A stretch of 17,891 nucleotides of DNA from Marinosulfonomonas sp. (GTDB taxonomy: Bacteria; Pseudomonadota; Alphaproteobacteria; Rhodobacterales; Rhodobacteraceae). Made by a program: the position numbers and the translations under genes. Below the pieces are notes generated by a model. That model did no database searches. It was not told where the DNA came from and saw only the letters and a list, made by a program, of their open reading frames with translations. How positions within the stretch are numbered: the first letter of the stretch is position 1; each line of letters opens with the position of its first letter. Of this stretch, positions 8,141-16,213 are shown in pieces. Where the stretch lies: the NCBI GenBank assembly GCA_026989405.1, contig JALSJL010000223.1, positions 1-17,891 of the forward strand, given 5' to 3'.

Positions 8141-9124
8141 ATGTCAAAGCTTGCCACGGTCTACGGCGGATCAGGGTTTCTGGGCCGCTACGTCACGCAA
8201 CGCCTTGCGCATGACGGCTGGCGTGTCCGTGTTGCCGTGCGCCGCCCCAACGAAGCGCTGTTCGTGCAGACATATGGTGCCGTCGGCCAGGTCGAGCCGG
8301 TGCAGTGCAACATCCGCGACGATGCATCGGTCCGCGCCGTCATGCAAAGTGCGGACGCGGTCATCAACTGTGTCGGCATCCTGGAAGAGCGCGGCAAGAA
8401 CAGCTTTGAGGCGATACACCATCACGGCGCCGAACGCGTGGCACGGATTGCCCGCGAAGAAGGTGTTTCGCGCCTGGTGCATGTTTCAGCCATCGGGGCC
8501 GATGCCGCCGCCGAAAGCAGATATGCCCGCACCAAGGGGCTGGGCGAAGCCGCCGTGCGCGATCAGTTCGCATCGGCCGTGATCCTGCGCCCGTCGGTGA
8601 TGTTCGGCCCTGAAGACCGGTTCTTCAACCGTTTCGCCAGAATGGCCACGCACACCCCGGTGCTGGGCCTCGTAGGGGCACAAACGCGGATGCAGCCGGT
8701 CTATGTCGATGACGTGGCCGCCGCCGCAATGAAGGCCGTTGACGGCCACGCGCGCGATGATCTGTATGAGCTCGGCGGGCCGGCCGTGCACAGCCTGCGC
8801 GAGCTTGTCAGGATCATGCTCAGGGTCATCGAACGCCGCCGCCTTGTCATGAACCTGCCGTTCTGGGTTGGCGGCTTCATTGGCGGTGCGCTTGACATCC
8901 TGCAGGCGGTGTCATTCGGCCTGTTCACGAACACCATCCTGACGCGCGATCAGGTCAGGTTGCTGCGCCATGACAATGTCGTGTCCGAGGGCGTGCCGGC
9001 GCTGGCTGATCTGGGGATCGAGCCCGTCGCCGTGGAAGCCGTCTTGCCGGACTACCTGTGGGTGTTTCGACCGTCCGGCCAGTTCGCCGCGATCAGAGAG
9101 TCGCTCAGGCGGCTCCGGGCCTGA
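8141..9124 (+). CDS. Complex I NDUFA9-family NAD(P)-binding protein
   Basis: 327 residues of the extended (atypical) short-chain dehydrogenase fold. The N-terminal Rossmann motif G-G-S-G-F-L-G is at residues 9-15 and a Y128-x3-K132 pair sits where the SDR catalytic pair falls. The conserved N-C-V-G-I-L and the V-I-L-R-P-S-x-M-F-G-P-E-D block match the alphaproteobacterial relatives of the mitochondrial complex I accessory subunit NDUFA9. Those proteins bind NADP(H) and are thought to assist complex I assembly or a nearby redox or quinone process; a reaction is not established here. The ATG at 8141 is chosen because the Rossmann strand begins immediately after it. It stands alone between a minus-strand tRNA and a convergent minus-strand operon, so it is probably monocistronic. 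Confidence 0.85.
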   Translation: MSKLATVYGGSGFLGRYVTQRLAHDGWRVRVAVRRPNEALFVQTYGAVGQVEPVQCNIRDDASVRAVMQSADAVINCVGILEERGKNSFEAIHHHGAERVARIAREEGVSRLVHVSAIGADAAAESRYARTKGLGEAAVRDQFASAVILRPSVMFGPEDRFFNRFARMATHTPVLGLVGAQTRMQPVYVDDVAAAAMKAVDGHARDDLYELGGPAVHSLRELVRIMLRVIERRRLVMNLPFWVGGFIGGALDILQAVSFGLFTNTILTRDQVRLLRHDNVVSEGVPALADLGIEPVAVEAVLPDYLWVFRPSGQFAAIRESLRRLRA

Positions 9125-9135
9125 GCAGGGTCGGC

Positions 9136-10329
9136 TCAGGCCGGCAGGCAGGACGGGCCGAGCGGCTCGAAGCTCTTGTAGGTCAGGATGAATTCCTTGT
9201 GGCCAAGCGCCTCCGAGCGCGTCGGCTCACCGCCGGCAACCCGCAAGGTCAGGTCGTGAATTTCGCGCCCCACCTCGTCAAGCGTGGCCTCACCTGTCAG
9301 GATGCGCCCGGCATTGATGTCCATGTCATCGCTGAGGCGTTCATACATTTTCGGGTTGGCGGCAATCTTGATCACCGGCGCCAGCGCAGAGCCGACGACC
9401 GAACCGCGCCCGGTGACAAACAGCGTCAGATGCGCGCCCGAGGCCATCATCTCGACGATCTCGGCATTGTCGGCGATATTGGGAAAGCCAAAGCGCACTT
9501 CGCCGTCAGGCACGACATCCATCAGGTATAGCCCGCCCCGGGGCGGGATGTCGCCCGGCTTGATCAACCCGCTGATCGGCGAAGCGCCCGACTTGGCATA
9601 GGCGCCCATGGACTTTTCCTCAATCGTCGTCAGCCCGCCGGTGGCGTTGCCAGCCGCAAAGCTGCCGTAGCCGAGCGTTGCATAGTAGCGCGCGGCCTTG
9701 GCGACGGATGCGCGCAGTTCATCGCCCAGTGCAGGGGTGGCAGCGCGTGCGGCCATGATATCTTCGCAGCCGATCAACTCGCCGGTTTCTTCGAAGATGC
9801 AGGCAGCACCTTCGCTGACCAGCGTGTCAAAGGCACGCCCCACGGCGGGGTTTCCCGACAGGCCGCTGGTGCCGTCCGAGCCGCCGCAGATCGTGCCGAC
9901 GACCAGTTCCGAGATCTCCATCGGCACGCGTTCTGCGCCGGCCAGTTCGCGGGCGCGTTCTTCCACCCATTTGCGGCCCGCCTCAATGGTGGCCCGCGTG
10001 CCGCCTTGGTGCTGGATCACCAGGGTTTCGACCGGGCGGCCGCTGGCTGCGATGGTCTGTTCCAGCGCGAAACGATCAAAGCTTTCGCACCCCAGCGACA
10101 CAAGCAGCACAGCGCCCACATTGGGGTGGGTGCCCAGTTGCTGCATGATGCGCTGTGCGTAGTCGTTCGGAAAACAGCCGGGAAAGCCGATCAGGTGGGC
10201 GCTGTCGTCAAACGGCGTGGCAATGGCGCGCGCAACGTGGTGGGCGCACTCGACCAGGTATGCCACCGCCACCAGGTTACGGATGCCCTTGCGCCCGTCG
10301 CTGCGCGGATATCCGGCAAGCGCCGTCAT
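9136..10329 (-). CDS. UxaA-family hydro-lyase, large subunit (altronate/galactarate dehydratase C-terminal type)
   Basis: 397 residues of the galactarate dehydratase/altronate hydrolase C-terminal family, which removes water (or sulfite, in SuyB) from hydroxy acids using iron. Visible hallmarks are G-Y-x-R-x-D-G-R-x-G-I-R-N at 6-18, I-C-G-G-S-D-G-T-S-G at 147-156, N-P-A-V-G at 160-164, and T-I-E-E-K-S-M-G at 235-242. In UxaA the SAF domain and this domain are one chain of about 500 residues; here they are separate. The start ATG overlaps the small-subunit stop (ATGA, 10329-10326), pointing to translational coupling and a fixed complex. The neighbouring sugar kinases suggest a sugar acid substrate; sulfolactate lyase (SuyB) is the main alternative. 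It is the last gene of the minus-strand operon. Confidence 0.85.
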   Translation of the reverse strand: MTALAGYPRSDGRKGIRNLVAVAYLVECAHHVARAIATPFDDSAHLIGFPGCFPNDYAQRIMQQLGTHPNVGAVLLVSLGCESFDRFALEQTIAASGRPVETLVIQHQGGTRATIEAGRKWVEERARELAGAERVPMEISELVVGTICGGSDGTSGLSGNPAVGRAFDTLVSEGAACIFEETGELIGCEDIMAARAATPALGDELRASVAKAARYYATLGYGSFAAGNATGGLTTIEEKSMGAYAKSGASPISGLIKPGDIPPRGGLYLMDVVPDGEVRFGFPNIADNAEIVEMMASGAHLTLFVTGRGSVVGSALAPVIKIAANPKMYERLSDDMDINAGRILTGEATLDEVGREIHDLTLRVAGGEPTRSEALGHKEFILTYKSFEPLGPSCLPA

Positions 10330-10649
10330 CGGCTGGCCTCCTGGTTGCCGGCCAGGGCATAGGTCGCGGTATAGTCGCTTTTCAGGTTGTCCAGATGGAC
10401 ATGTTCGCCGATCGCGATATCGCGGGTGGCAGAGCCGATGGGGGCACCGTATTTGAGAACCTTTTCACCCTTGCCGATCGGGCGGCATGCCAGCTTGTGG
10501 CCCATGGCAATACCGCGCTCAAGCGTGATGCGATGGCCCGCGACCCGCAGGGTTTCGCCGCCCGCAATATCCTGACGCAGCACAAGGACATTGTCGGCCG
10601 GATCAAGCAGGATAAGTCGCGGATCGGTGTTTCGGGTGACGTCGGTCAT
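10326..10649 (-). CDS. UxaA-family hydro-lyase, small SAF-domain subunit
   Basis: 107 residues, the usual size of a free-standing SAF-domain partner. The core G-H-K-L-A-C-R-P-I-G-K-G-E-K-V-L-K-Y-G (residues 50-68) followed by I-G-x-A-T-R-D-I-A-I-G-E-H-V-H (71-85) matches the N-terminal domain of altronate dehydratase and the SuyA subunit of (2R)-sulfolactate sulfo-lyase. In the family this domain packs on the large subunit and completes the active site. An AGGAG lies six bases before the ATG. The stop overlaps the large-subunit start by four bases and the ribokinase stop is 24 bases upstream, so it sits inside the operon. Substrate is not determined. Confidence 0.85.
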   Translation of the reverse strand: MTDVTRNTDPRLILLDPADNVLVLRQDIAGGETLRVAGHRITLERGIAMGHKLACRPIGKGEKVLKYGAPIGSATRDIAIGEHVHLDNLKSDYTATYALAGNQEASR

Positions 10650-10673
10650 GTCATCTCCTGTTCCGGGGCGCGC

Positions 10674-11597
10674 TCAGCTGCCTTGCATCAGGGCGCGCAC
10701 TTCTTCGAGGTCGGGCATCGAGGGGGCAGTGCCCGGTCGTGTGACCGAAATGCCCGCCGCCGCACACCCAAAGCGCACCGCATCAAGCGGGGCGTCGCCA
10801 CGGGCAAGGCTTGCGGCGAACGCACCGTTGAAGGCGTCTCCAGCGCCGGTTGTTTCGACCACCGGGCCGGCATTCACGGCGGGGATATGTTCGGTCGTCG
10901 TGCCGTCGTGATAGAGCACGCCGTTTTCTCCAAGCGTGATCAGTGCCGCACCGGCGCCCTGATCCAGCAGGGCCTGCGCCGCGCGCTGCGCGTCTTCGAC
11001 CGAGACCACGGCAATGCCGGTCAGCCCCTCGGCCTCGGTTTCATTCGGGGTCACGTAGTCGCACAGCGCCAGCATGCCTTCGGGCAACTCGGCAGCCGGG
11101 GCCGGGTTGAGAATGGTGGTGACGCCGCCTTGCCGCGCCGTCGTCAAGCCGTGAATGGCGGCTTCCATCGGTTGTTCCAACTGGGTCATGAAGACACTGG
11201 CGCCCTGAAACAAGGCTGCATTGCGGTCAATGTCGCCAGGTCCGATATCACCCGCCACGCCGGGGCAGATGATGATCGCGTTGTCGCCCGTGGCCTCGTC
11301 GATGAAGATGTAGGCCGCCCCCGTGAACCCGTCGTCATGCCGGGTGACTTCAGCAACCACGCCCGCCGCGCCCCAGGTCTCCAGCGCCATGTCGGCAAAC
11401 GGGTCGCACCCCAGCCGGGTGATCATGTGCACATCGCCCCCGGCCCGCGCCGCCGCCACCGCCTGATTGGAGCCCTTGCCGCCGGGACCGAGACGAAATT
11501 CGGACCCCAGGATGGTCTCGCCCATGCGGGGCTGTCGCGCCGCGCGATACGCGGTGTCGGCGACGAATACCCCCAGGATGATGATGCGCCCGGTCAT
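10674..11597 (-). CDS. rbsK: Ribokinase (PfkB-family sugar kinase)
   Basis: 307 residues, the normal ribokinase length. It carries G-P-G-G-K-G-S-N-Q-A at 37-46 (sugar-binding GG and N), N-P-A-P-A at 164-168, T-P-N-E-T-E at 183-188, and the anion hole plus catalytic base G-A-G-D at 251-254. The family transfers phosphate from ATP to the 5-hydroxyl of ribose or a related pentose in the cytosol. Pairing with a FucU/RbsD-type protein just upstream supports a free-sugar substrate. The ATG lies three bases after the mutarotase stop and its GGAGG lies within that gene's end, so the two are translationally linked. D-ribose itself is not proven: the neighbours lack the RbsABC-type importer and suggest another sugar. 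Confidence 0.85.
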   Translation of the reverse strand: MTGRIIILGVFVADTAYRAARQPRMGETILGSEFRLGPGGKGSNQAVAAARAGGDVHMITRLGCDPFADMALETWGAAGVVAEVTRHDDGFTGAAYIFIDEATGDNAIIICPGVAGDIGPGDIDRNAALFQGASVFMTQLEQPMEAAIHGLTTARQGGVTTILNPAPAAELPEGMLALCDYVTPNETEAEGLTGIAVVSVEDAQRAAQALLDQGAGAALITLGENGVLYHDGTTTEHIPAVNAGPVVETTGAGDAFNGAFAASLARGDAPLDAVRFGCAAAGISVTRPGTAPSMPDLEEVRALMQGS

Positions 11598-11600
11598 GGC

Positions 11601-12053
11601 CTAGTCCTCCGGTCCGATCACGCCCTTGCGCAGCATGAAACAGCCGTAGAACCGACGCTCGCCGGTCTGGATGACGGCATAGGCCGCGCGGGCCCGATCA
11701 TAGAACGCAAAGCGCTCGACCGGGACAATCGTGCGCTCGCGACCCTCGGACCGGTTGATCACCGCCTGCACTTCGGCCTGCACCGCGGGAATTTCATCCG
11801 GGGCATCGACGACCTCCATGCGGGCGGCGAAATCATCCACGAACGTATCCAGCGGCATGACCGACAGGATCGCCTCGACCGCTTCGGCAGCCGTAAGGTT
11901 GTCCATGCGCAAAAGATCGCCCAGCACGGTTTCCTGCGCCACGGAATGCGCCGGAAAATTGGTGTCCGATATGACCAGCACATCGCCGTGCCCCATCGCC
12001 CGCAGGGCATAAAGAACGTCTGCATTGAGTCTGGGGTCAATTCCCTTCAGCAT
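11601..12053 (-). CDS. fucU: RbsD/FucU-family sugar mutarotase (FucU-like)
   Basis: 150 residues, close to L-fucose mutarotase. The N-terminus has M-G-H-G-D (20-24) with the catalytic-type His22, then D-T-N-F-P-A-H-S. The C-terminus R-F-A-F-Y-D-R-A-R-A-A-Y-A-V-I-Q-T-G-E-R-R-F-Y-G-x3-L-R-K-G-V tracks E. coli FucU more closely than RbsD. FucU interconverts alpha and beta anomers of fucose and also acts on ribose and other sugars. The ATG at 12053 is chosen because the family starts M-L-K; the frame extends upstream inside the ABC ATPase gene without homology. It overlaps the ATPase 3' end by 17 bases. It probably speeds supply of the right anomer to the ribokinase or an isomerase. Confidence 0.85.
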   Translation of the reverse strand: MLKGIDPRLNADVLYALRAMGHGDVLVISDTNFPAHSVAQETVLGDLLRMDNLTAAEAVEAILSVMPLDTFVDDFAARMEVVDAPDEIPAVQAEVQAVINRSEGRERTIVPVERFAFYDRARAAYAVIQTGERRFYGCFMLRKGVIGPED

Positions 12054-13149
12054 GATTGTCTCCTGTTTGTTCGGGCACTTCATCCGGCCTGGCCAGCCGT
12101 TGGCCGCTGTCTGCATCAAACAGATGCACCGAACCGGGCGCCGGGGCCAGCATGATGTTCTGACCGGCTTCGAAATTGTGGCGCTCACGGAACACCGACG
12201 TGACCTCCTGATCGCCCAAGCGCGCAACCACATGGGTTTCCGAACCCGTCGGCTCGACCACTGCCACGCGCAGCGGCAGACCCGTGTCACCGAGCACGAG
12301 GTTTTCCGGTCGGATGCCAAGGGTCACGGGCTGGCCTTCGGCAAGATCGACGGCGCGGGGCAGGGGCAGGAAAGCCTCGCCGATCTCGACACCCGCCGTG
12401 TCGCCGTGGCGGATCCTGCCTTTGAAAAAGTTCATCGAGGGCGAGCCGATGAAGCTGGCAACGAAGGTATTGACGGGCGTATCATACAACTCGAGCGGGG
12501 TGCCGACCTGTTCGATATGCCCGTCCTGCATGACGACGATCTTGTCGGCCATGGTCATGGCTTCGATCTGGTCGTGGGTCACATAGACGGTGGTGGTGCC
12601 GAGCCGTTGATGCAATTCGCGGATTTCGGCGCGCATCTGAACCCGCAGCTTGGCGTCAAGGTTCGACAGCGGCTCATCGAACAGGAAGACCTGCGGGTCG
12701 CGCACGATGGCGCGTCCCATGGCGACGCGCTGGCGCTGACCGCCCGACAAGGACCGAGGGAAGCGGCCAAGGTAGGGGGTCAGGCCAAGAATTTCGGCGG
12801 CCCGGGCGACGCGTTCTTCGATCTCGGCCCTGTCCATCTTGCGCATGCGCAGGCTGAAGGCCATGTTCGCCGCCACCGTCTTGTGCGGGTAGAGCGCATA
12901 GTTCTGAAACACCATCGCGATATCGCGTTCCGACGGCGGAAGGTTGTTGACAAGCCTGTCGCCAATGCGGATGGCGCCGGCCGTGACTTCTTCGAGGCCG
13001 GCGATCATTCTCAGCAGGGTTGACTTGCCGCAGCCGGACGGGCCGACGAGAACCACGAACTGCCCGTCGGCAATGTCGATGTCGAGGCCATGGATAACCT
13101 CTACCGCCCCGTAATTCTTGCGCAAACCGCGTATCGTGACTTCTGCCAT
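12037..13149 (-). CDS. ABC transporter ATP-binding protein (MalK/UgpC type)
   Basis: 370 residues with every ATPase motif intact: Walker A G-P-S-G-C-G-K-S-T at 36-44, Q-loop Q82, signature L-S-G-G-Q at 134-138, Walker B V-F-L-F-D-E at 154-159, D-loop S-N-L-D, and H-loop His192. After about 240 the chain continues into the OB-fold regulatory domain of MalK/UgpC-type proteins (I-R-P-E-N motif). Such ATPases drive CUT1 sugar importers from the cytosolic side. This one heads the minus-strand catabolic operon, while its presumed permeases and binding protein lie in the divergent operon. Its AGGGG is five bases before the ATG. The regulatory domain may also take part in transport inhibition, as in MalK. 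Confidence 0.92.
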   Translation of the reverse strand: MAEVTIRGLRKNYGAVEVIHGLDIDIADGQFVVLVGPSGCGKSTLLRMIAGLEEVTAGAIRIGDRLVNNLPPSERDIAMVFQNYALYPHKTVAANMAFSLRMRKMDRAEIEERVARAAEILGLTPYLGRFPRSLSGGQRQRVAMGRAIVRDPQVFLFDEPLSNLDAKLRVQMRAEIRELHQRLGTTTVYVTHDQIEAMTMADKIVVMQDGHIEQVGTPLELYDTPVNTFVASFIGSPSMNFFKGRIRHGDTAGVEIGEAFLPLPRAVDLAEGQPVTLGIRPENLVLGDTGLPLRVAVVEPTGSETHVVARLGDQEVTSVFRERHNFEAGQNIMLAPAPGSVHLFDADSGQRLARPDEVPEQTGDNHAEGN

Positions 13150-13218
13150 GTGCCCCTGTTCCCTGAACGTGTCAGCCTAGACTTAGCCGAGCCGCAAAGC
13201 CCTGTCCAGAAACTAGTC

Positions 13219-13236
13219 ATGCTAACATGTTAGCAT
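13219..13236. promoter_or_regulatory. Perfect 18-bp palindrome, candidate operator
   Basis: ATGCTAACATGTTAGCAT is identical to its own reverse complement. It lies 69 bases before the ATPase start and 162 bases before the binding-protein start, in an AT-rich patch of GC-rich DNA. Size and symmetry fit a dimeric repressor such as a GntR-, LacI- or DeoR-type regulator; the centre lacks the CG usual for LacI sites. No second copy was noticed in the window, and no regulator gene is present, so the regulator is probably encoded beyond the right edge. Confidence 0.7.
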
Positions 13237-13331
13237 CTTGACTCATGTGGGCATTGCGGGGAAACTCGCATCGAAGTCCGAACATCGCGGTGCCAGGTTG
13301 CGTTGCGGTGAGGGGGTGGCAAGGGTTCGAC

Positions 13332-13349
13332 GGCCGGGGGTTCCCGGCC
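13332..13349 (+). promoter_or_regulatory. Leader hairpin before the binding-protein gene
   Basis: GGCCGGG and CCCGGCC (7 bp, all G-C) flank the four-base loop GGTT. It lies 50 bases before the binding-protein ATG and would sit in the mRNA leader if transcription starts near 13260-13330. It could slow decay of the leader or affect translation; there is no U-run for intrinsic termination. Confidence 0.4.
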
Positions 13350-13364
13350 CGTATTCTGCCTGTC

Positions 13365-13377
13365 CCCGAAATTCGGG
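13365..13377. promoter_or_regulatory. 13-bp palindrome next to the binding-protein ribosome site
   Basis: CCCGAAATTCGGG is a perfect palindrome about one centre base, ending 21 bases before the ATG at 13399 and just ahead of the AGGGAGG ribosome site. It could be a second operator or a small RNA stem. At this length chance is possible. Confidence 0.3.
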
Positions 13378-13398
13378 CGCGACAAGGGAGGACTGAAA

Positions 13399-15042
13399 AT
13401 GAAAGAACATATCTACAGACACTTGATGCGGGCCCGGATGAGCCGGCGGCAGATGCTGCAGGGCGCGGCGGCCACCGGGGCACTGGCGGCCGGCAGCGCT
13501 GCCACCGGGGTTGGCCTGCGTCCGGCCCTTGCGGCGGCGCATGGCGATGTCCGCGCCGAGATCCTGAAAATTCCGGGCGTGGGCCAGGGCTCACCCACGG
13601 ATGCCGATTGGCAGAAGGTCGGCGAACTGACGCTTGGGCCAACGCGGGAGACCGTGCAGGAGGGTGAGTTTGAAGGCGTCGAGCTGACCTTCATGGGGCT
13701 GAACAACCAGAACCTTCACAACTTCCTGTTCCGCGGCTTCCTGAAGCCCTGGGAAAAATACACCGGCGCCAGGATCAACTGGATCGACCTCGCGCAGGCC
13801 GACTACAACGCCCGCCTGCAACAGTCGATTGCCACCGGCACCGTCGATTTCGACATCATCGAGATGGGCGCGCCGTTCGAAGGTGACGTGTTGGGCCGCG
13901 GCATGGCCAGCGAGATGCCCGACTGGGTAAAAACCCTGATCGACATGGACGACTATGTGGATTACCTGAAAGAACCCGTGGGCACCTGGGATGGCAAGAC
14001 CTACCGTGTGTCGATTGACGGCGACTGCCATACGTTCGCCTATCGCAAGGACTATTTCGGCGACGGGTCGGTCACCGGGCGCGATGTGCCGAAGACCTGG
14101 CAGGAAATCAACGAGATCACCAAATCGCTCAAGGGCAAGAAGGATCCGCTGACCGGGCTGGATGCCTATGGCTATCTCGATCCGCTCAAGGGCTGGGGTG
14201 GTTTCGGCTTCTACTTCCTGGAAAACCGGGCCGCGGCCTATGTGAAACACCCGGACGACCCGGCCTGGCTGTTCGACCCGGACACCATGAAACCGCGGGT
14301 CAACAACCCCGGCTGGGTGCAGGCGATACAGGACGTCTTCGACCTGATCGCCGCCGATGCCTATCCGGCCGACCAGATCAACGCCGATCCCGGCACCACG
14401 GCCTTCCAGCAGTTTCTGGCCGGCACCGGTTCCATGTTGATGTGGTGGGGCGATGTTGGCTCGAACGCGCGCACCTCGGACACTTCGGTGGTGGGCGATG
14501 TTGTCGGGTTCGGGATCAACCCGGCGTCGGAGCGGCGCTACAACGCGGCCACGGGCGCCTGGGAAGACGAAATGAACGAAGCGCCCAACATGGCGTATAT
14601 CGGCTGGGGCGTCTATGTGATGGCCACGGTTGACGGCGATGACAAGAAGCACAAGGCCGCCTGGTCGGCGGCGGCCCATCTGGGTGGCAAGGACCTGTCG
14701 CTCTGGGCTTCGGCCTATCCGTCGGGCTTCCAGCCCTACCGCAATTCGCACTTCAACTACGATGAGTGGGAAGCTGCCGGCTATGACCGCGAGTTCGTGG
14801 CCGACTATCTTGGCTCGAACCTGGACAGCTACAACCACCCGAACGCTGCGATCGAGCCGCGCATACCGGGGATATTCCAGTATTACTCGGTCGCCGAGGA
14901 CGAACTGGCCAAGGGCTATGCCGGGCAATACGGATCGGCCCAGGAAACGGCGGATGCCATCGCCGCAGCCTGGGAAAAGATCACCGACCAGATCGGGCGC
15001 GAAAGCCAGATCGCGCTCTACAAGGCGTCGTTGGGGATGTAG
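13399..15042 (+). CDS. Tat-exported extracellular solute-binding protein of a CUT1 sugar ABC importer
   Basis: 547 residues. The N-terminus carries a Tat signal: S-R-R-Q-M-L at 15-20, an Ala/Gly-rich hydrophobic stretch, and likely cleavage after A-L-A-A-A near residue 47. The mature part has the layout of family 1 solute-binding proteins: F-E-G-V-E-L-T-F-M-G-L, W-E-K-Y-T-G-A, D-F-D-I-I-E-M-G, and a late aromatic-rich lobe (M-L-M-W-W-G-D, W-A-S-A-Y-P-S-G-F). Typical members have about 420 residues, so this is a long version, as in some polyol or glycerol binders. Tat use implies folding before export. AGGGAGG sits eight bases before the ATG. It leads the plus-strand transport operon and would pass its ligand to the two permeases downstream. 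Confidence 0.9.
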   Translation: MKEHIYRHLMRARMSRRQMLQGAAATGALAAGSAATGVGLRPALAAAHGDVRAEILKIPGVGQGSPTDADWQKVGELTLGPTRETVQEGEFEGVELTFMGLNNQNLHNFLFRGFLKPWEKYTGARINWIDLAQADYNARLQQSIATGTVDFDIIEMGAPFEGDVLGRGMASEMPDWVKTLIDMDDYVDYLKEPVGTWDGKTYRVSIDGDCHTFAYRKDYFGDGSVTGRDVPKTWQEINEITKSLKGKKDPLTGLDAYGYLDPLKGWGGFGFYFLENRAAAYVKHPDDPAWLFDPDTMKPRVNNPGWVQAIQDVFDLIAADAYPADQINADPGTTAFQQFLAGTGSMLMWWGDVGSNARTSDTSVVGDVVGFGINPASERRYNAATGAWEDEMNEAPNMAYIGWGVYVMATVDGDDKKHKAAWSAAAHLGGKDLSLWASAYPSGFQPYRNSHFNYDEWEAAGYDREFVADYLGSNLDSYNHPNAAIEPRIPGIFQYYSVAEDELAKGYAGQYGSAQETADAIAAAWEKITDQIGRESQIALYKASLGM

Positions 15043-15105
15043 CGCCAACCGCACCGGCGGCCCGTTCGGGTCGCCGGTGTGGGCAGGCAACGGGGCAATG
15101 GGCTG

Positions 15106-16212
15106 ATGTCAGGCAACGCGAGCTATCTGCATGTCGTCACGCGTGACGAAATCACGCCGCGGCGTGCCGCCCTGGGGCGCTGGCTGGTCTGGGGCAGTTT
15201 CGTGCTGATGGTGGCGACTTTCGTTGCGCTCTGGTTGGGCCAGAGGGGCACCATCGCGCAGTTTTCCGACAACTGGCGCCCGGCGATCTGGGCTTACCTG
15301 TTCTGGGGCACCTGCCTGGGTTTTGCGCAGGTGCTCATCCACGGTGAGCGCGGCAAGCGGTCGTTGTTCCTGCTGCCGGCCGTGCTGTTTACCGTCGCGA
15401 TGGTGGTGTTTCCCCTGCTGTTCGGACTGACCATCGCCTTTTCCGACTGGAACCTGGCCAGCCCTGATGGGCGCAAGTTCAACGGGCTGGACAACATCCG
15501 CCAGATGTGGGCCGATCCGTTCTACTGGAACGCGCTGAAAAACATGGTGTATTACGTTGCCGCGATTCTGGTGGAATACGCGATTGCCTTCGGGATGGCG
15601 CTGATCCTTGCGTCGAACATCCGGGCGCGCAAGTTCTTTCGCGTGTCGTTTCTGCTGCCGCTGATGCTGTCGCCGGTGGCGGTCAGCTGGATGGTCGGCA
15701 AATCGATGCTCGAGGTGCGTTTCGGCCCTCTGGCCCGACTGGCGCGCTGGCTGGGGTGGGACAGCCCGTCGTTTTTCGGCTCTCCCGAGATTGCCCGCAC
15801 CATGATCATGGCGATGGACGCCTGGACCTACATCCCGTTCATGATGATCATGATCCTGGCCGGGCTGCAGGCGATCCCGCGCGAGCTGCAGGAAGCGGCC
15901 CGGGTCGACGGCGCCGGGGCCTGGCGCGGGTTCTGGGAAGTTACCTTCCCCCTGATGCTGCCGATCTCGATTTCTGCAATCCTGATCCGCATCATCTTCA
16001 AATTGAAGATTGCCGACATCATCATCAATGTGACCTCTGGCGGGCCCGGCGGGGCCACCGACAGCGTGACCAGCTTCATCTTCCGCGAGTACCGTGATCG
16101 TTCGAATGTCGGATATGGCACATTGCTGGCGATGGTCTACCTGGTGCTGATCGTCATCGCCATCACGGTTTTCATGAAACTGGCCGACCGCTGGATGAAC
16201 CCGAGATACTGA
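15106..16212 (+). CDS. ABC sugar importer permease (MalF type)
   Basis: 368 residues from the ATG at 15106; a GTG at 15079 would add nine residues but has no ribosome site, and the ATG's own site is also weak. Two extra hydrophobic helices near residues 23-45 and 58-80 precede the six-helix permease core, resembling MalF-type partners that carry additional N-terminal helices. The cytoplasmic EAA loop that contacts the ATPase is visible from residue 260: E-L-Q-E-A-A-R-V-D-G-A-G-A-W-R-G-F. It is a cytoplasmic-membrane protein and pairs with the next gene, which starts one base after this stop. Its ATPase is encoded in the divergent operon. Confidence 0.9.
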   Translation: MSGNASYLHVVTRDEITPRRAALGRWLVWGSFVLMVATFVALWLGQRGTIAQFSDNWRPAIWAYLFWGTCLGFAQVLIHGERGKRSLFLLPAVLFTVAMVVFPLLFGLTIAFSDWNLASPDGRKFNGLDNIRQMWADPFYWNALKNMVYYVAAILVEYAIAFGMALILASNIRARKFFRVSFLLPLMLSPVAVSWMVGKSMLEVRFGPLARLARWLGWDSPSFFGSPEIARTMIMAMDAWTYIPFMMIMILAGLQAIPRELQEAARVDGAGAWRGFWEVTFPLMLPISISAILIRIIFKLKIADIIINVTSGGPGGATDSVTSFIFREYRDRSNVGYGTLLAMVYLVLIVIAITVFMKLADRWMNPRY

Positions 16213-16213
16213 C

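Larger units (their letters stand above)
13150..13398. promoter_or_regulatory. Divergent promoter region of the sugar island
   Basis: The 249 bases separate the ATPase start (13149, minus) from the binding-protein start (13399, plus), so both operon promoters must lie here. The region holds the 18-bp palindrome at 13219-13236, a leader hairpin at 13332-13349 and a 13-bp palindrome at 13365-13377. Candidate -35-like TTGACT (13238-13243, plus) touches the 18-bp palindrome, but its -10 partner is poor, so exact promoters are not assigned. Confidence 0.8.

Noticed and set aside
10155..12155. A 666-codon open frame on the plus strand across the ribokinase, SAF and mutarotase genes
   Set aside because: It is antisense to four well-supported genes with intact motifs, its peptide is His/Arg/Gly-rich without family features, and such mirror frames are common in GC-rich DNA.
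13591..15090. A 499-codon minus-strand open frame antisense to the binding protein
   Set aside because: The plus-strand frame has a Tat signal, a good ribosome site and family motifs; the antisense peptide has none.
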